Below are positions 5,411-12,703 of a stretch of DNA of 12,802 nt, in pieces; position 1 is the first letter of the stretch, and each line of letters begins with the position of its first letter. Under the pieces are notes generated by a model. That model had not been told where the DNA came from. It saw only the letters and a list, made by a program, of their open reading frames with translations, and did no database searches. A program made the position numbers and the translations under genes. This stretch comes from Propionibacteriaceae bacterium (GTDB taxonomy: Bacteria; Actinomycetota; Actinomycetes; Propionibacteriales; Propionibacteriaceae), in NCBI GenBank assembly GCA_031255975.1, contig JAIRRM010000201.1, positions 1-12,802 on the forward strand, given 5' to 3'.

Positions 5411-5932
5411 ATGGGTGTCATCGTCAACGAAGCCGCGTTGGAACAGGTACGCGCGCCGGCGGATGAGACGGTAATGCCGCCGGTGGACACCTCTGGTCTG
5501 GATGAACTGCGTAGGATTCTTGCAAAGATCGAGCCGTTGCCCCGGCTGATGGGGCCGGATGGCGAAGAGACGCCTTTGCCACGCGAGGTGTACGACGGAC
5601 TATTGCGGGTAGTTGAGGCCATGGCGGCAGGTGCGGCGGTCACCATCGCTCCAGTCTCGTTGCGGCTTAGCACCAGCCAGGCCGCTGATCTGCTGGGTGT
5701 TTCACGACAAACTTTGGTACGGCTGCTGGACAAAGGGGTGATCCCCTACGAGAAACCGAGTAGACACCGGCAATTGCGGCTCAGTGATGTGTTGGCATAC
5801 CAACGCCGCAATCACTATGAACGCCGCGGTATCTTGACCGGCATGACTCGGCAGGCGGTTGAGGACGGCCTGTATGGGTCTTCGTACGAAGAGTTCCGCG
5901 AAGCCCTCGACCAGGCACGGAAGCAGCGGTAG
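5411..5932 (+). CDS. Antitoxin with excisionase/MerR-type helix-turn-helix
   Basis: A 173-residue protein paired with the PIN toxin that follows. A winged helix-turn-helix of the excisionase-family type spans residues 86-132: LSTSQAADLLGVSRQTLVRL, then LDKGVIPYEKPSRHRQLRLSDVLAYQRR. The region before it is helical and acidic (DELRRILAKIEPLP near 31-44), and the C-terminal 40 residues probably bind and neutralise the toxin. In such modules the antitoxin usually represses its own promoter, and three TGGACGT repeats lie just upstream. ATG 5411 is used because AGAGGG sits six bases before it; the earlier in-frame GTG at 5381 lies within the TCTGGA/TCCAGA palindrome and has its ribosome-like GGAG directly adjacent. 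Its stop TAG overlaps the toxin GTG by one base, so the two are translationally coupled. Confidence 0.8.
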   Translation: MGVIVNEAALEQVRAPADETVMPPVDTSGLDELRRILAKIEPLPRLMGPDGEETPLPREVYDGLLRVVEAMAAGAAVTIAPVSLRLSTSQAADLLGVSRQTLVRLLDKGVIPYEKPSRHRQLRLSDVLAYQRRNHYERRGILTGMTRQAVEDGLYGSSYEEFREALDQARKQR

Positions 5933-6492
5933 TGTTCGCGGCGGTTCTCGATGCCAACGTGCTCGTGCCCCTTGCGCTCGCGGATACGTTGCTACGTACG
6001 GCAGAGGTGGGGTTGTACCGCCCGTTCTGGTCGCTCAGAATCCTGAATGAGGTCAAGCAAGCTATCGTGAAGGTGAAGCCGGACGTTGCCCCTACGAGAA
6101 TAGACGCGCGGTTGGCGGATATGCGGCGGGTGTTTCCAGACAGTTGTGTCTTTGGCTGGGAGGTGTTAGTAGATCAGGTGACGTCGCCAGATGAGAATGA
6201 TCGACACGTCGTGGCCGCCGCTCGTTTGGCGCGTGCCGACGTCATCGTCACCCGTAATCTCACTGACTTTCCGGTTGATTCCCTTGCGCGATGGGATCTG
6301 GAGGTAGTTGATCCAGACTGCTTCCTGCTCGACATGTTGGACATGTTTAAGCCCGTTGTATTGCGGGTGATACGGGAACAAGCCAGCGACAAAACTCGCC
6401 CTCCGCTAGCGGTGGAGGATGTGCTTATCGCGTTGGGGCGCGCCGGTGTCCCCGGGTTTGCTAGGCAGGTTGGTTCACTGTTCAGGAGCTAG
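5932..6492 (+). CDS. PIN-domain ribonuclease toxin
   Basis: A 186-residue protein whose first 125 residues form a PIN nuclease domain: D7 in VLDANVL, E40 in RILNEV, D87/D90 in SPDENDRHV and D112 in NLTDFP are the acidic residues expected to hold the metal ions. PIN toxins of this sort cleave RNA, often tRNA or rRNA; the target here is unknown. The C-terminal 60 residues (from about 129) are helical and are an extension compared with short VapC proteins. It starts with GTG overlapping the antitoxin stop (TAGTG). Its own stop overlaps the stop of the convergent ABC gene by four bases (6489-6492), leaving no space for a terminator. Residues and coupling both support an intact module. Confidence 0.8.
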   Translation: MFAAVLDANVLVPLALADTLLRTAEVGLYRPFWSLRILNEVKQAIVKVKPDVAPTRIDARLADMRRVFPDSCVFGWEVLVDQVTSPDENDRHVVAAARLARADVIVTRNLTDFPVDSLARWDLEVVDPDCFLLDMLDMFKPVVLRVIREQASDKTRPPLAVEDVLIALGRAGVPGFARQVGSLFRS

Positions 6493-6496
6493 CTCC
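6485..6496. other. 12-bp perfect palindrome containing the two convergent stop codons
   Basis: GGAGCTAGCTCC is a perfect palindrome. The toxin stop TAG (6490-6492) and the ABC stop (6491-6489 on the minus strand) share its CTAG centre, so both proteins end in Arg-Ser. It may be coincidental, or mark the join where the toxin-antitoxin module entered. Confidence 0.7.
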
Positions 6497-8423
6497 GCCA
6501 GGCTTGCCATAGCCGCGCGTATTCCCCGGCGGCGGCCATCAGGTCGGCGTGAGAGCCCAACTCCACGATGCGACCGTCCTCAACCACGGCGATACGGTCG
6601 GCGTCATGGGCGGTGTGCAGTCGGTGAGCGATGGCGACCACCGTACGTCCAGTCAGCAGCGCGTTCATGGCTCCCTCGACATGACGAGCAGTCGTCGGGT
6701 CGATGAGAGAGGTGGCTTCGTCCAGCACCAGTGTGTGCGGGTCGGCGATCACCAGGCGCGCCAAGGCGATCTGCTGCGCTTGCGCCGGGGTGAGCGAATA
6801 GTTTGACGAGCCGATCATGGTGTCAATGCCGTCGGGGAGTTTGTGTACCCACTCGGCGGCCGCCACGGTAGAGAGCGCCCGCCAGACGGCGGCATCATCC
6901 GTGGAATCCTCCCTGGCCAACACGATGTTGTCGCGGATCGTGCCGACGAACACGTGGTGCTCCTGGGTGACCAATGCCACCTCGGTGCGCAGCCGCTCCA
7001 ACGGCAGCCGCATCACGTCCACGCCGCCCACTTCGACGACGCCCTCGCGTGGCCCGTTGATACCGGCCAGCAGCCGTCCCAGGGTGGACTTTCCGCCGCC
7101 AGACGGCCCCACCATGGCGAGCCGTTCGCCGGGCCGTAGATCAAGGCTGACATCATGCAGCACATCGTGGCCTTCGCGGTAGGCGAATCTGAGGTCTTTG
7201 GCGACAAGATGGCCGTCCACGGGTGCCGCGTCCGGGTCGCTCTCACGGTCGGGCGGCACCGACGAGATTCCGATGAGCCGGGAGGTGCTGGCCACCCCTA
7301 CCTGCAACTGGTTCACCACCATTATCATCATCTCGATGGGGTTGACCAGTTGCTGCAAATACAACGTGGCGGCGGTGATCTGCCCCAGCGTCACCAGGTC
7401 GGCTCCGTAACCGATGGTGCCGATTATCACCGCGAACACCAGCGGTAGCCGGTGCGCCAGCCCGGTGATGAAGAATAGTTCACTGCGAAGCGACAGGGTG
7501 TACGTCTCGGCTTGGGCTGCGGCCTCGATGTCGTCGTCCGTCAGCGCCACGCGGGTGTCGCCCAGCCGAATAGCTTCGACGGTACGCGCCCCCTCCACCG
7601 TCTCGGTGAGCGTCGAATTGATACGTGAATAGGTGTGCCCCTCGGCGATGTAGCCTTTCGGCCCCCAACGCAGGTAGCGGCGCATGGCAATCCACAGCAG
7701 TATCCCGGTAAACAGCAGCGGCAGCGCCAGCAACCACGAGTTCACAAACAGCGCCACCATGGTGAACAGCAACGTCATGCCGGTGATGACGAAGCGGGGG
7801 AGCGCCCAGCGCACCGCCCCGGCCATGGAACCGACATCACGGGTGACGCGGGTCACCAGATCGCCGGTGGAGGCACTCTCCACCCGCGACAGCGGCAACT
7901 TCAACACCCAGCGGATCACGTCTTCGCGGGCTTCGGCGAGCATCCCGTGACCAAGCACGGCGGACGCCCGGCGTGCCACCAGTTGCAGCACCGCCTGGGC
8001 GATGGTGATTATCAGTACGATCAGCACCACCCGATTCACCTGGGCGAGCATGGCAGCCTCGGTTTCGCCGCTGGTCAGGTCGTCTATCAGAGCGGAGAGC
8101 AAAAGCGGCGCGATCAGCCCGGCGACGGCGGCCCCACCGTTGGCGATCAACATGGCGGCGATGAGCCCCTTGCGGCTTTTCAGCATTCGCCCCGTGAAGG
8201 CATACACCGCGGGGGCGTCGGCTACCGGAAGGCCGCGTTTCGGGTTACGGCTGCGCGTGTACACCTCGTCGGCGTGCGCCCGGCGCATCCGATGGCGAGA
8301 GACGAACTCCCGCAGTCGCGCCAAAAGCGAACCAGCGATAGGGCTTGTCAGACGGGAATCCACCTGCGAGGTACGGGGAGCGCCGTCCCAAGTGGAAGCG
8401 GAGCCGGGGAACATCTCTGCCAT
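6489..8423 (-). CDS. ABC exporter half-transporter with intact catalytic motifs but degenerate signature
   Basis: A 644-residue protein: an exporter membrane domain (about residues 84-375) fused to a nucleotide-binding domain. The NBD has Walker A GPSGGGKST (439-447, K445), Q-loop Q487, Walker B TLVLDEA (564-570) with catalytic E569, and switch H600 in AIAHR. The signature is not LSGGQ but LTPAQ (544-548). Residues 1-80 are a polar, basic cytoplasmic extension. ATG 8423 is chosen because it overlaps the stop of the upstream half-transporter by one base (TGATG); an open frame to 8591 only duplicates the neighbour's end. The pair should form a heterodimer in which this subunit's Walker motifs meet the partner's LSGGQ to make the one working ATP site. 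The substrate is unknown; drugs, lipids and peptides are all possible. Confidence 0.92.
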   Translation of the reverse strand: MAEMFPGSASTWDGAPRTSQVDSRLTSPIAGSLLARLREFVSRHRMRRAHADEVYTRSRNPKRGLPVADAPAVYAFTGRMLKSRKGLIAAMLIANGGAAVAGLIAPLLLSALIDDLTSGETEAAMLAQVNRVVLIVLIITIAQAVLQLVARRASAVLGHGMLAEAREDVIRWVLKLPLSRVESASTGDLVTRVTRDVGSMAGAVRWALPRFVITGMTLLFTMVALFVNSWLLALPLLFTGILLWIAMRRYLRWGPKGYIAEGHTYSRINSTLTETVEGARTVEAIRLGDTRVALTDDDIEAAAQAETYTLSLRSELFFITGLAHRLPLVFAVIIGTIGYGADLVTLGQITAATLYLQQLVNPIEMMIMVVNQLQVGVASTSRLIGISSVPPDRESDPDAAPVDGHLVAKDLRFAYREGHDVLHDVSLDLRPGERLAMVGPSGGGKSTLGRLLAGINGPREGVVEVGGVDVMRLPLERLRTEVALVTQEHHVFVGTIRDNIVLAREDSTDDAAVWRALSTVAAAEWVHKLPDGIDTMIGSSNYSLTPAQAQQIALARLVIADPHTLVLDEATSLIDPTTARHVEGAMNALLTGRTVVAIAHRLHTAHDADRIAVVEDGRIVELGSHADLMAAAGEYARLWQAWRS

Positions 8424-10369
8424 CAGCTCCCCGCTTTCGTATCTGAAACCGGCGAGTCTGAAGGTACGTCGAATCCGCGCGTCACCACGGCCCGATACGC
8501 CGGGTTGGTGGCCAACAGGTCGGAGTGGGTGCCTTCGGCGACGATACGACCCTCGTCCAGCAGCGCCACCTTGTCTGCTTGCCGCAGCCACAGTGGCGAC
8601 ACGGTGGTGGCAATCGTGGTGAGGCCCTTACGGTAGCCGGGCAGTCGGGCGGCGATACGGGCTTCGGTGTGGGCGTCTACGGCGGAGGTTGGCTCCACCA
8701 ACACCGCCACTTCGGGGGCGGAGAGCAACATCCGCGCCAATACCAGGCGTTGCCGCTGTCCACCGGAGAGACCGCGACCACGTTCATCGATCACCGACTG
8801 CCAGCCGTCGGGCAGCGAATCCCACACGTCATCGGCGCTTACCGTGTAGAGCGCCAGTTCGGCCTCGTCGCGATCATGGGTGCCGGTGGGGTCGAGGGCT
8901 TCGCGCAGCGTCCCGGCGAACACGCCAGGTGAGGCGTCTGAAACCGCGATACGGCGTCGTACCTCGTCCAACGGCATGTCGGTGAGGTCAACCCCGGCCA
9001 AGGTGACGCCCCAAGGGGCTTCGGCGTGGGTTTCATCGGCGGCGGCGATACGTGCCCGCCGCTCGGCCTTCTTACGGCGGTGTTCGCGCGCGGCTTTGGA
9101 GCCCTCGGGTTCCTCGTCGTCTTCTTCGGCCTCTTGAGTGCTGGGCAGGTAGCGTCCCAGCCGGTCGGCCAATTTGGCGGCCTCGTCTGGGTCGGCGGAG
9201 ACGATGATGGTGAACTGCCCCTGCGCGGCGGTGAATCCAGTGGCGGTGTCCACCAGGAAATCGTCGTGTCCGCTCCCGGTTGGGGTTCCCTGTGGTTGCC
9301 GACGCGACGGGTCGGGGTTCGCCGCGGCCCACGGCGGACGGTGCCGCAGCAGGCCGATGGTTTTGTCGGCGCTCACCAATCCGGCGATCCAGCGTTGCGC
9401 ACCCTCGAACAGGAGCCAGAACGGGTTGAGCAGAAACACCGCGTATCCGAAGAAACTCACCAACTGGCCTACGCTGAGCCGTCCGGCGATCATCTCGGAT
9501 GCCCCGGCCCAGGTGAGCAGTACCAGCAGCACGCCAGAGAGCAGCACCGCGGACGAGTCCACCGCCGCCCACCAGGTGCCAACCCGTACGCCTGCCTCGC
9601 GTACCCGCTGCGACTGCTTGGCGTAGTTGTCGCCGAAGGTACGTTCCCCGCCGATGCCGCGTAGGATTCGCAGCCCGGCCACGATGTCAACCGCCATGCC
9701 GGTGAGCTTGGACGAACGCTCCCGCTCGGCCAACTGCGCCTTCTGTACCGGTTTCAGGATGGGGGCCGCCCCTACCACGATGATGGGGCTGGCGATCAGC
9801 ACGATGAGCCCGAGCCGTACGGATTCACTCAACACCAGCATCACGACCACCGCGAAACTGGTAAGCGCCGAGAGCACTCTGGCCGCAGTGTGGGCGGTCG
9901 CGCCGATGGTGTCGGCGTCACCAGAGGCGATGGAAAGCATCTCGCCCGGTGGCACCCGGCGGGTTATCACATGCCCGAGTTGCGCCACCTTGCGGGCGAC
10001 CAGCTTCATCATACGGAACATGGCGATGAGCCAGTTCGCCACCTCGGCACCGATTTGGATGGCGTCTGCGGTAACCGAGATGAGGATGGTTATTGTGAGC
10101 AGCCCGCACCACAGCAAAGTGCGGCCCATGTCCTGCGCGCGCACCCCTTCGTCGATGGCGCGTCCCAGAAACAGTGGGGCCAACATGCCAGGCAGCAGCC
10201 ACAACACGCACACCAACCACATGATTGCCACCTGTGGAAGCTGACGGCCCACCGTCCACAGCAGAAATCTGGCGGGGCTACGGGTGTCGGGCACTTCCTC
10301 GTCCGGGCGCGGAGCGACGCCGCGTACCGAAGATGTGTACGCGGTGACCCGTGGCGGAAACCCGAACAT
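8423..10369 (-). CDS. ABC exporter half-transporter with a catalytically dead nucleotide-binding domain
   Basis: A 648-residue partner of the next gene, with an exporter membrane domain (about 45-330) and an NBD. The NBD has lost its own catalytic motifs: where GxxGxGKST should be it reads SADPDEAAKL (391-400), the Q-loop Gln appears to be Ala (near 479), Walker B reads VAVLVEPTS with V558 for the Asp though E559 remains, and the switch His is Thr (IATT, near 588). The signature LSGGQRQR (534-541) is perfect. A charged segment at 411-450 (acidic EEDDEEPEG, then basic HRRKKAERRARI) is inserted after the dead Walker A. From memory, related proteins with LVEPTSAVDAHTE occur in Streptomyces, so this looks like an actinobacterial subfamily rather than decay. 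A TAGAGT box lies nine bases before ATG 10369, implying a leader of only a few bases. Confidence 0.9.
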   Translation of the reverse strand: MFGFPPRVTAYTSSVRGVAPRPDEEVPDTRSPARFLLWTVGRQLPQVAIMWLVCVLWLLPGMLAPLFLGRAIDEGVRAQDMGRTLLWCGLLTITILISVTADAIQIGAEVANWLIAMFRMMKLVARKVAQLGHVITRRVPPGEMLSIASGDADTIGATAHTAARVLSALTSFAVVVMLVLSESVRLGLIVLIASPIIVVGAAPILKPVQKAQLAERERSSKLTGMAVDIVAGLRILRGIGGERTFGDNYAKQSQRVREAGVRVGTWWAAVDSSAVLLSGVLLVLLTWAGASEMIAGRLSVGQLVSFFGYAVFLLNPFWLLFEGAQRWIAGLVSADKTIGLLRHRPPWAAANPDPSRRQPQGTPTGSGHDDFLVDTATGFTAAQGQFTIIVSADPDEAAKLADRLGRYLPSTQEAEEDDEEPEGSKAAREHRRKKAERRARIAAADETHAEAPWGVTLAGVDLTDMPLDEVRRRIAVSDASPGVFAGTLREALDPTGTHDRDEAELALYTVSADDVWDSLPDGWQSVIDERGRGLSGGQRQRLVLARMLLSAPEVAVLVEPTSAVDAHTEARIAARLPGYRKGLTTIATTVSPLWLRQADKVALLDEGRIVAEGTHSDLLATNPAYRAVVTRGFDVPSDSPVSDTKAGS

Positions 10370-10378
10370 AACGGGCTA

Positions 10379-10384
10379 ACTCTA
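10379..10384 (-). promoter_or_regulatory. -10 box (TAGAGT) for the ABC operon
   Basis: On the minus strand TAGAGT is followed by nine bases and then ATG 10369, so the transcript would carry at most two or three leader bases. The same hexamer precedes aroD. No clear -35 is visible, although TTGCCG lies 19 bases upstream. Confidence 0.35.
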
Positions 10385-10495
10385 CTTGGGGCCTGCTTGA
10401 ATCCGGCAAGACAATGGGCAACGGCGGGGCAGCGATTTCGATAAGTTCAACCGGCGGCGGAGCCTGAGTGGCGGACGGTTGTGGCAGGCCTAAAC

Positions 10496-10510
10496 TATGC
10501 CGGTGGCATA
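10496..10510 (-). terminator. Short hairpin after the Mur ligase gene
   Basis: TATGCC (10496-10501) and GGCATA (10505-10510) form a perfect 6-base inverted repeat with a 3-base loop, 14 bases after the Mur ligase stop. Read on the minus strand it is followed by GTTTAGG, a short T stretch. It is a plausible weak terminator before the ABC operon. Nothing else is recognisable in 10385-10495. Confidence 0.35.
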
Positions 10511-10523
10511 CGGCGCACACCCG

Positions 10524-11762
10524 TCATCTTCCGGTGTCGTGGTTCACGGTGTGGGCGCGCACAAAGCCGTCGATACTGCCGCTGCCCATCGTCCAGACCA
10601 GGTATCCATCGGCGCGTAGCCTGGCGATTTCGGCGCTCAGAGTGTCGTCCAGCTTGCCGGGGGCGCGGTCTACGGGGCCGCTCAGTTCGGCCAGGAACTC
10701 CTCCGGAGTGATGATGGGCAGGGTTGGATCTTCGCGGGTGAGGAACGTGGGTAGCCAGCGCAGCACCGCGATGTCGGCGAAAGTGTCGCGGTACATATGC
10801 CGCACCAGATGCTGTCTGGTGTTCTGGTGCGGCTGGTAGATGGCAGCCACGCCCTTGAATCCGCTGGCGGAGGCCACCTCGCGGGCGATCTCCATCGAAG
10901 CGACCACCTCGTCTGGGTGATCCACATGGTCGGAATAAAGCCCGGGTAACAGTTGTTCGGAGCGGCGACCCACACCTGGGAACGAGTTCACAGCGGCCCA
11001 AAGCGCGTCTTCTGGCTTGTCAGGTAGCATTTCGCGTAAAGCGGCGACCGCGAGAGTGGCGTCGATACGGCGTACCGCGCCAAACACCGTGGCCCGCGGA
11101 TCGGCGTCCAAACCCTCGATCACCTTGCGGCTTTGGGCACGGAACTGCTCGAAGGCGGCGTAGTAGTCGGCGGCGGTGGGGTAGACATCGGGGTGATCCC
11201 AACTCACCGACGTGATGAGCGTCAGCCAGGGGTGGAACGCCAGGAAGTTGCGGTCATATTCATCGGCTTCGTAGATGAAATAGCGTGCGCCATCTTGATA
11301 GCTGCCAGCCGGGCCCCAGGGTGGCGCGCCACCGACGATGTATGCGGCGGGTAGGCCGAGGGCATACATCGCCCAGGCGAGCATCGACGAGGTGGTGGTT
11401 TTGCCGTGGGTGCCGGCGACAGCCACCAGTTCGAGGCCACTCGTCTCGATGAGGTACGCCAACAACTCGTCGCGTTTGCTCACTTTGAGGTCAAGATCGC
11501 GGGCGGTGGCCAGTTCGGGGTGGTCTTTCGCAAGCGCGGAGGTGTGTACGTACCAATCGATGCCGGTAGCGTCCGAGCCGGCTAGCTCCCGCAGAAAGCC
11601 GCCATCTTGCTTGCCCAAACAGAGTGTCGCGCCGCTGCCGGTGAGTTCGGCGGCATCGCCCAGTTCGGCGTCCGATCCGTACACGGTGTGCCCCAGATCG
11701 GCGGCCAGCCGTGCCAACGGCCCGATGCCAGCGCCGAGAACCCCCGAGAAGAAGATACGCAT
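10524..11762 (-). CDS. Atypical MurC/Mpl-like Mur ligase
   Basis: A 412-residue member of the ATP-dependent Mur ligases that add amino acids or peptides to UDP-MurNAc for peptidoglycan. An N-terminal UDP-binding fold starts [19 protein letters not shown]; the P-loop is GTHGKTT (117-123), followed by EADEYD (165-170), the DH pair (189-190), GVGRRSEQL (263-271) and YQPHQNTR (309-316). It is shorter than a typical MurC (about 460-490). The missing part lies in the central domain: after [11 protein letters not shown] (207-217) it soon reaches [12 protein letters not shown], so a substrate-side beta region is absent and the usual HNxxNA motif reads RRIDA. EADEYD is closer to Mpl than to MurC (EADESD). 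It lies outside any cell-division cluster, so it may be an extra ligase rather than the essential MurC. ATG 11762 has GATAAT six bases upstream, suggesting a leaderless mRNA. Confidence 0.8.
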   Translation of the reverse strand: MRIFFSGVLGAGIGPLARLAADLGHTVYGSDAELGDAAELTGSGATLCLGKQDGGFLRELAGSDATGIDWYVHTSALAKDHPELATARDLDLKVSKRDELLAYLIETSGLELVAVAGTHGKTTTSSMLAWAMYALGLPAAYIVGGAPPWGPAGSYQDGARYFIYEADEYDRNFLAFHPWLTLITSVSWDHPDVYPTAADYYAAFEQFRAQSRKVIEGLDADPRATVFGAVRRIDATLAVAALREMLPDKPEDALWAAVNSFPGVGRRSEQLLPGLYSDHVDHPDEVVASMEIAREVASASGFKGVAAIYQPHQNTRQHLVRHMYRDTFADIAVLRWLPTFLTREDPTLPIITPEEFLAELSGPVDRAPGKLDDTLSAEIARLRADGYLVWTMGSGSIDGFVRAHTVNHDTGR

Positions 11763-11768
11763 GGGTAC

Positions 11769-11774
11769 ATTATC
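11769..11774 (-). promoter_or_regulatory. -10 box (GATAAT) for the Mur ligase gene
   Basis: On the minus strand GATAAT is followed by six bases (GTACCC) and then ATG 11762, a leaderless arrangement. There is no ribosome-binding site. No convincing -35 is visible. Confidence 0.35.
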
Positions 11775-11807
11775 TACGCTGAACTCCGTCCACCCATAGC
11801 TCGGGGT

Positions 11808-11836
11808 TTGGCGTCACGGCTTGGTACAACTAGCAT
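11808..11836 (+). promoter_or_regulatory. Promoter of the bS22 gene
   Basis: TTGGCG (11808-11813), a 17-base spacer and TAGCAT (11831-11836) make the best sigma-70-type promoter in the window. Transcription would begin near 11843, giving a leader of about 30 bases that carries the ribosome site AGGAAAGGA (11859-11867). It faces away from the Mur ligase gene. Confidence 0.6.
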
Positions 11837-11873
11837 TGTCGGGCAGGCTTTGACAACTAGGAAAGGACCGTCT

Positions 11874-11975
11874 GTGGGTTCGGTCATCAAGAAGCGCCGC
11901 AAGAGGATGGCGAAGAAGAAGCATCGCAAGCTGCTGAAGAAGACGCGGATTCAGCGTCGTCGCGCAGGTCGCTGA
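11874..11975 (+). CDS. Ribosomal protein bS22 (AURKAIP1/COX24-domain)
   Basis: A 33-residue, extremely basic peptide (18 Lys or Arg) that begins [19 protein letters not shown]. This is almost the actinobacterial consensus for bS22, the tiny small-subunit protein first seen in mycobacterial ribosome structures. It binds 16S rRNA. The start is GTG 11874, behind the strong ribosome site AGGAAAGGA ending seven bases earlier; ATG codons further upstream would add residues foreign to the family. A good promoter lies at 11808-11836. The C-terminus RRRAGR differs from the mycobacterial (RRKLGK) and Streptomyces (RRNKK) endings as I remember them. The histidine phosphatase gene follows after 22 bases, probably in the same transcript. 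Confidence 0.93.
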   Translation: MGSVIKKRRKRMAKKKHRKLLKKTRIQRRRAGR

Positions 11976-11997
11976 TTCGGCTTCACCAGGGCAATCG

Positions 11998-12678
11998 ATG
12001 GCCGTCACCGCTCGTGTCAATGGCTTGAGCGCGCTGGTTCATGTCTGCCGTCACGGTGAGGTTTATAACCCCGACGGCGTGCTGTACGGGCGGTTGCCCG
12101 GCTTCCACCTCTCCGCCAACGGGCGGGCCATGGCGGCGCGGCTGGGCGAGTATTTCGCCGCTTCCCCCTTGTCGATGTTGCGTTCGTCGCCGCTGGAACG
12201 CGCTCAAGAGACGATGGCCCCCATCGCCGCCAACCACCCCGAACTAGAGGTGCTCATCGATGAACGCCTCATTGAGGCAGACACTTACCAGCAGGGTCAG
12301 GTGGTGGCCGGACGTAAACTGCTGCGTAACCCCCGTAACTGGCTGCTCTATCGCAACCCGTGGCGGCCCAGTTGGGGGGAGCCGTACGCCGAGATGGCGC
12401 GCCGGATGTTGAGTGTCGTCGAGCACACCGCCGCCGCCGTCGGCCCCGGTGGCGAGGCGGTGCTTGTCAGCCACCAGTCGCCCATCTACACCTGCCGTCT
12501 CGCGGCGGAGCGCAAACCGTTGCCGAATCTTGATTTCCAACGCGAATGCATACTGGGTTCCGTCACCACTTTCGAGGTGGTAGACGGGGACATCGTCGCG
12601 GTGCACTATGCCGAACCCGCCCGCGACCTGCTGAGATCCGATCCGCATAAGGCACTTTCGACGGGTGCCGAGGAGTGA
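11998..12678 (+). CDS. Histidine phosphatase family protein (Rv0525-like)
   Basis: A 226-residue cytoplasmic phosphatase/phosphoglycerate-mutase-fold protein. The catalytic RHGE motif is at residues 18-21 with the phosphoryl-accepting H19; R68 in SPLERAQET and H159 in VSHQ complete the pocket. The conserved segments VLYGRLPGFHLS (28-39), NPRNW (111-115) and PSWGEPY (124-130) match, as I remember it, mycobacterial Rv0525, which lies upstream of the cytochrome c maturation genes resA-ccdA-resB-ccsA. That suggests those genes may lie nearby, although the sequence right after the stop does not show one. The substrate is not known. ATG 11998 has only a weak AGGG ribosome site; translation may benefit from the bS22 gene 22 bases upstream. 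A GC-rich hairpin follows directly after the stop codon. Confidence 0.88.
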   Translation: MAVTARVNGLSALVHVCRHGEVYNPDGVLYGRLPGFHLSANGRAMAARLGEYFAASPLSMLRSSPLERAQETMAPIAANHPELEVLIDERLIEADTYQQGQVVAGRKLLRNPRNWLLYRNPWRPSWGEPYAEMARRMLSVVEHTAAAVGPGGEAVLVSHQSPIYTCRLAAERKPLPNLDFQRECILGSVTTFEVVDGDIVAVHYAEPARDLLRSDPHKALSTGAEE

Positions 12679-12680
12679 GC

Positions 12681-12703
12681 GCGCGGCGGATTATTCGCCG
12701 CGC
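12681..12703. terminator. GC-rich hairpin after the histidine phosphatase gene
   Basis: GCGCGGCG (12681-12688) and CGCCGCGC (12696-12703) form a perfect 8-base stem with a 7-base GATTATT loop, two bases after the stop codon. No U tract follows on either strand, as is common for actinobacterial terminators. A minus-strand frame with a stop at 12705-12703 runs in from the right edge, so it could serve two convergent genes. The remaining 99 bases show no recognisable gene. Confidence 0.5.

Noticed and set aside
6406..6415. CCGCTAGCGG palindrome inside the toxin gene
   Set aside because: It lies within the coding sequence of an intact protein with no other sign of a site; probably chance.
8424..8591. 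Extended start of the second ABC gene at 8591
   Set aside because: The added residues are an out-of-frame reading of the end of the first ABC gene; ATG 8423 overlapping its stop is the normal coupled start.
7635..8636. 333-residue plus-strand open frame antisense to the ABC genes
   Set aside because: It lies entirely opposite two well-supported ABC coding regions, and its product is low-complexity (His, Gln, Gly and Arg rich) with no motif. It is a codon-bias shadow.
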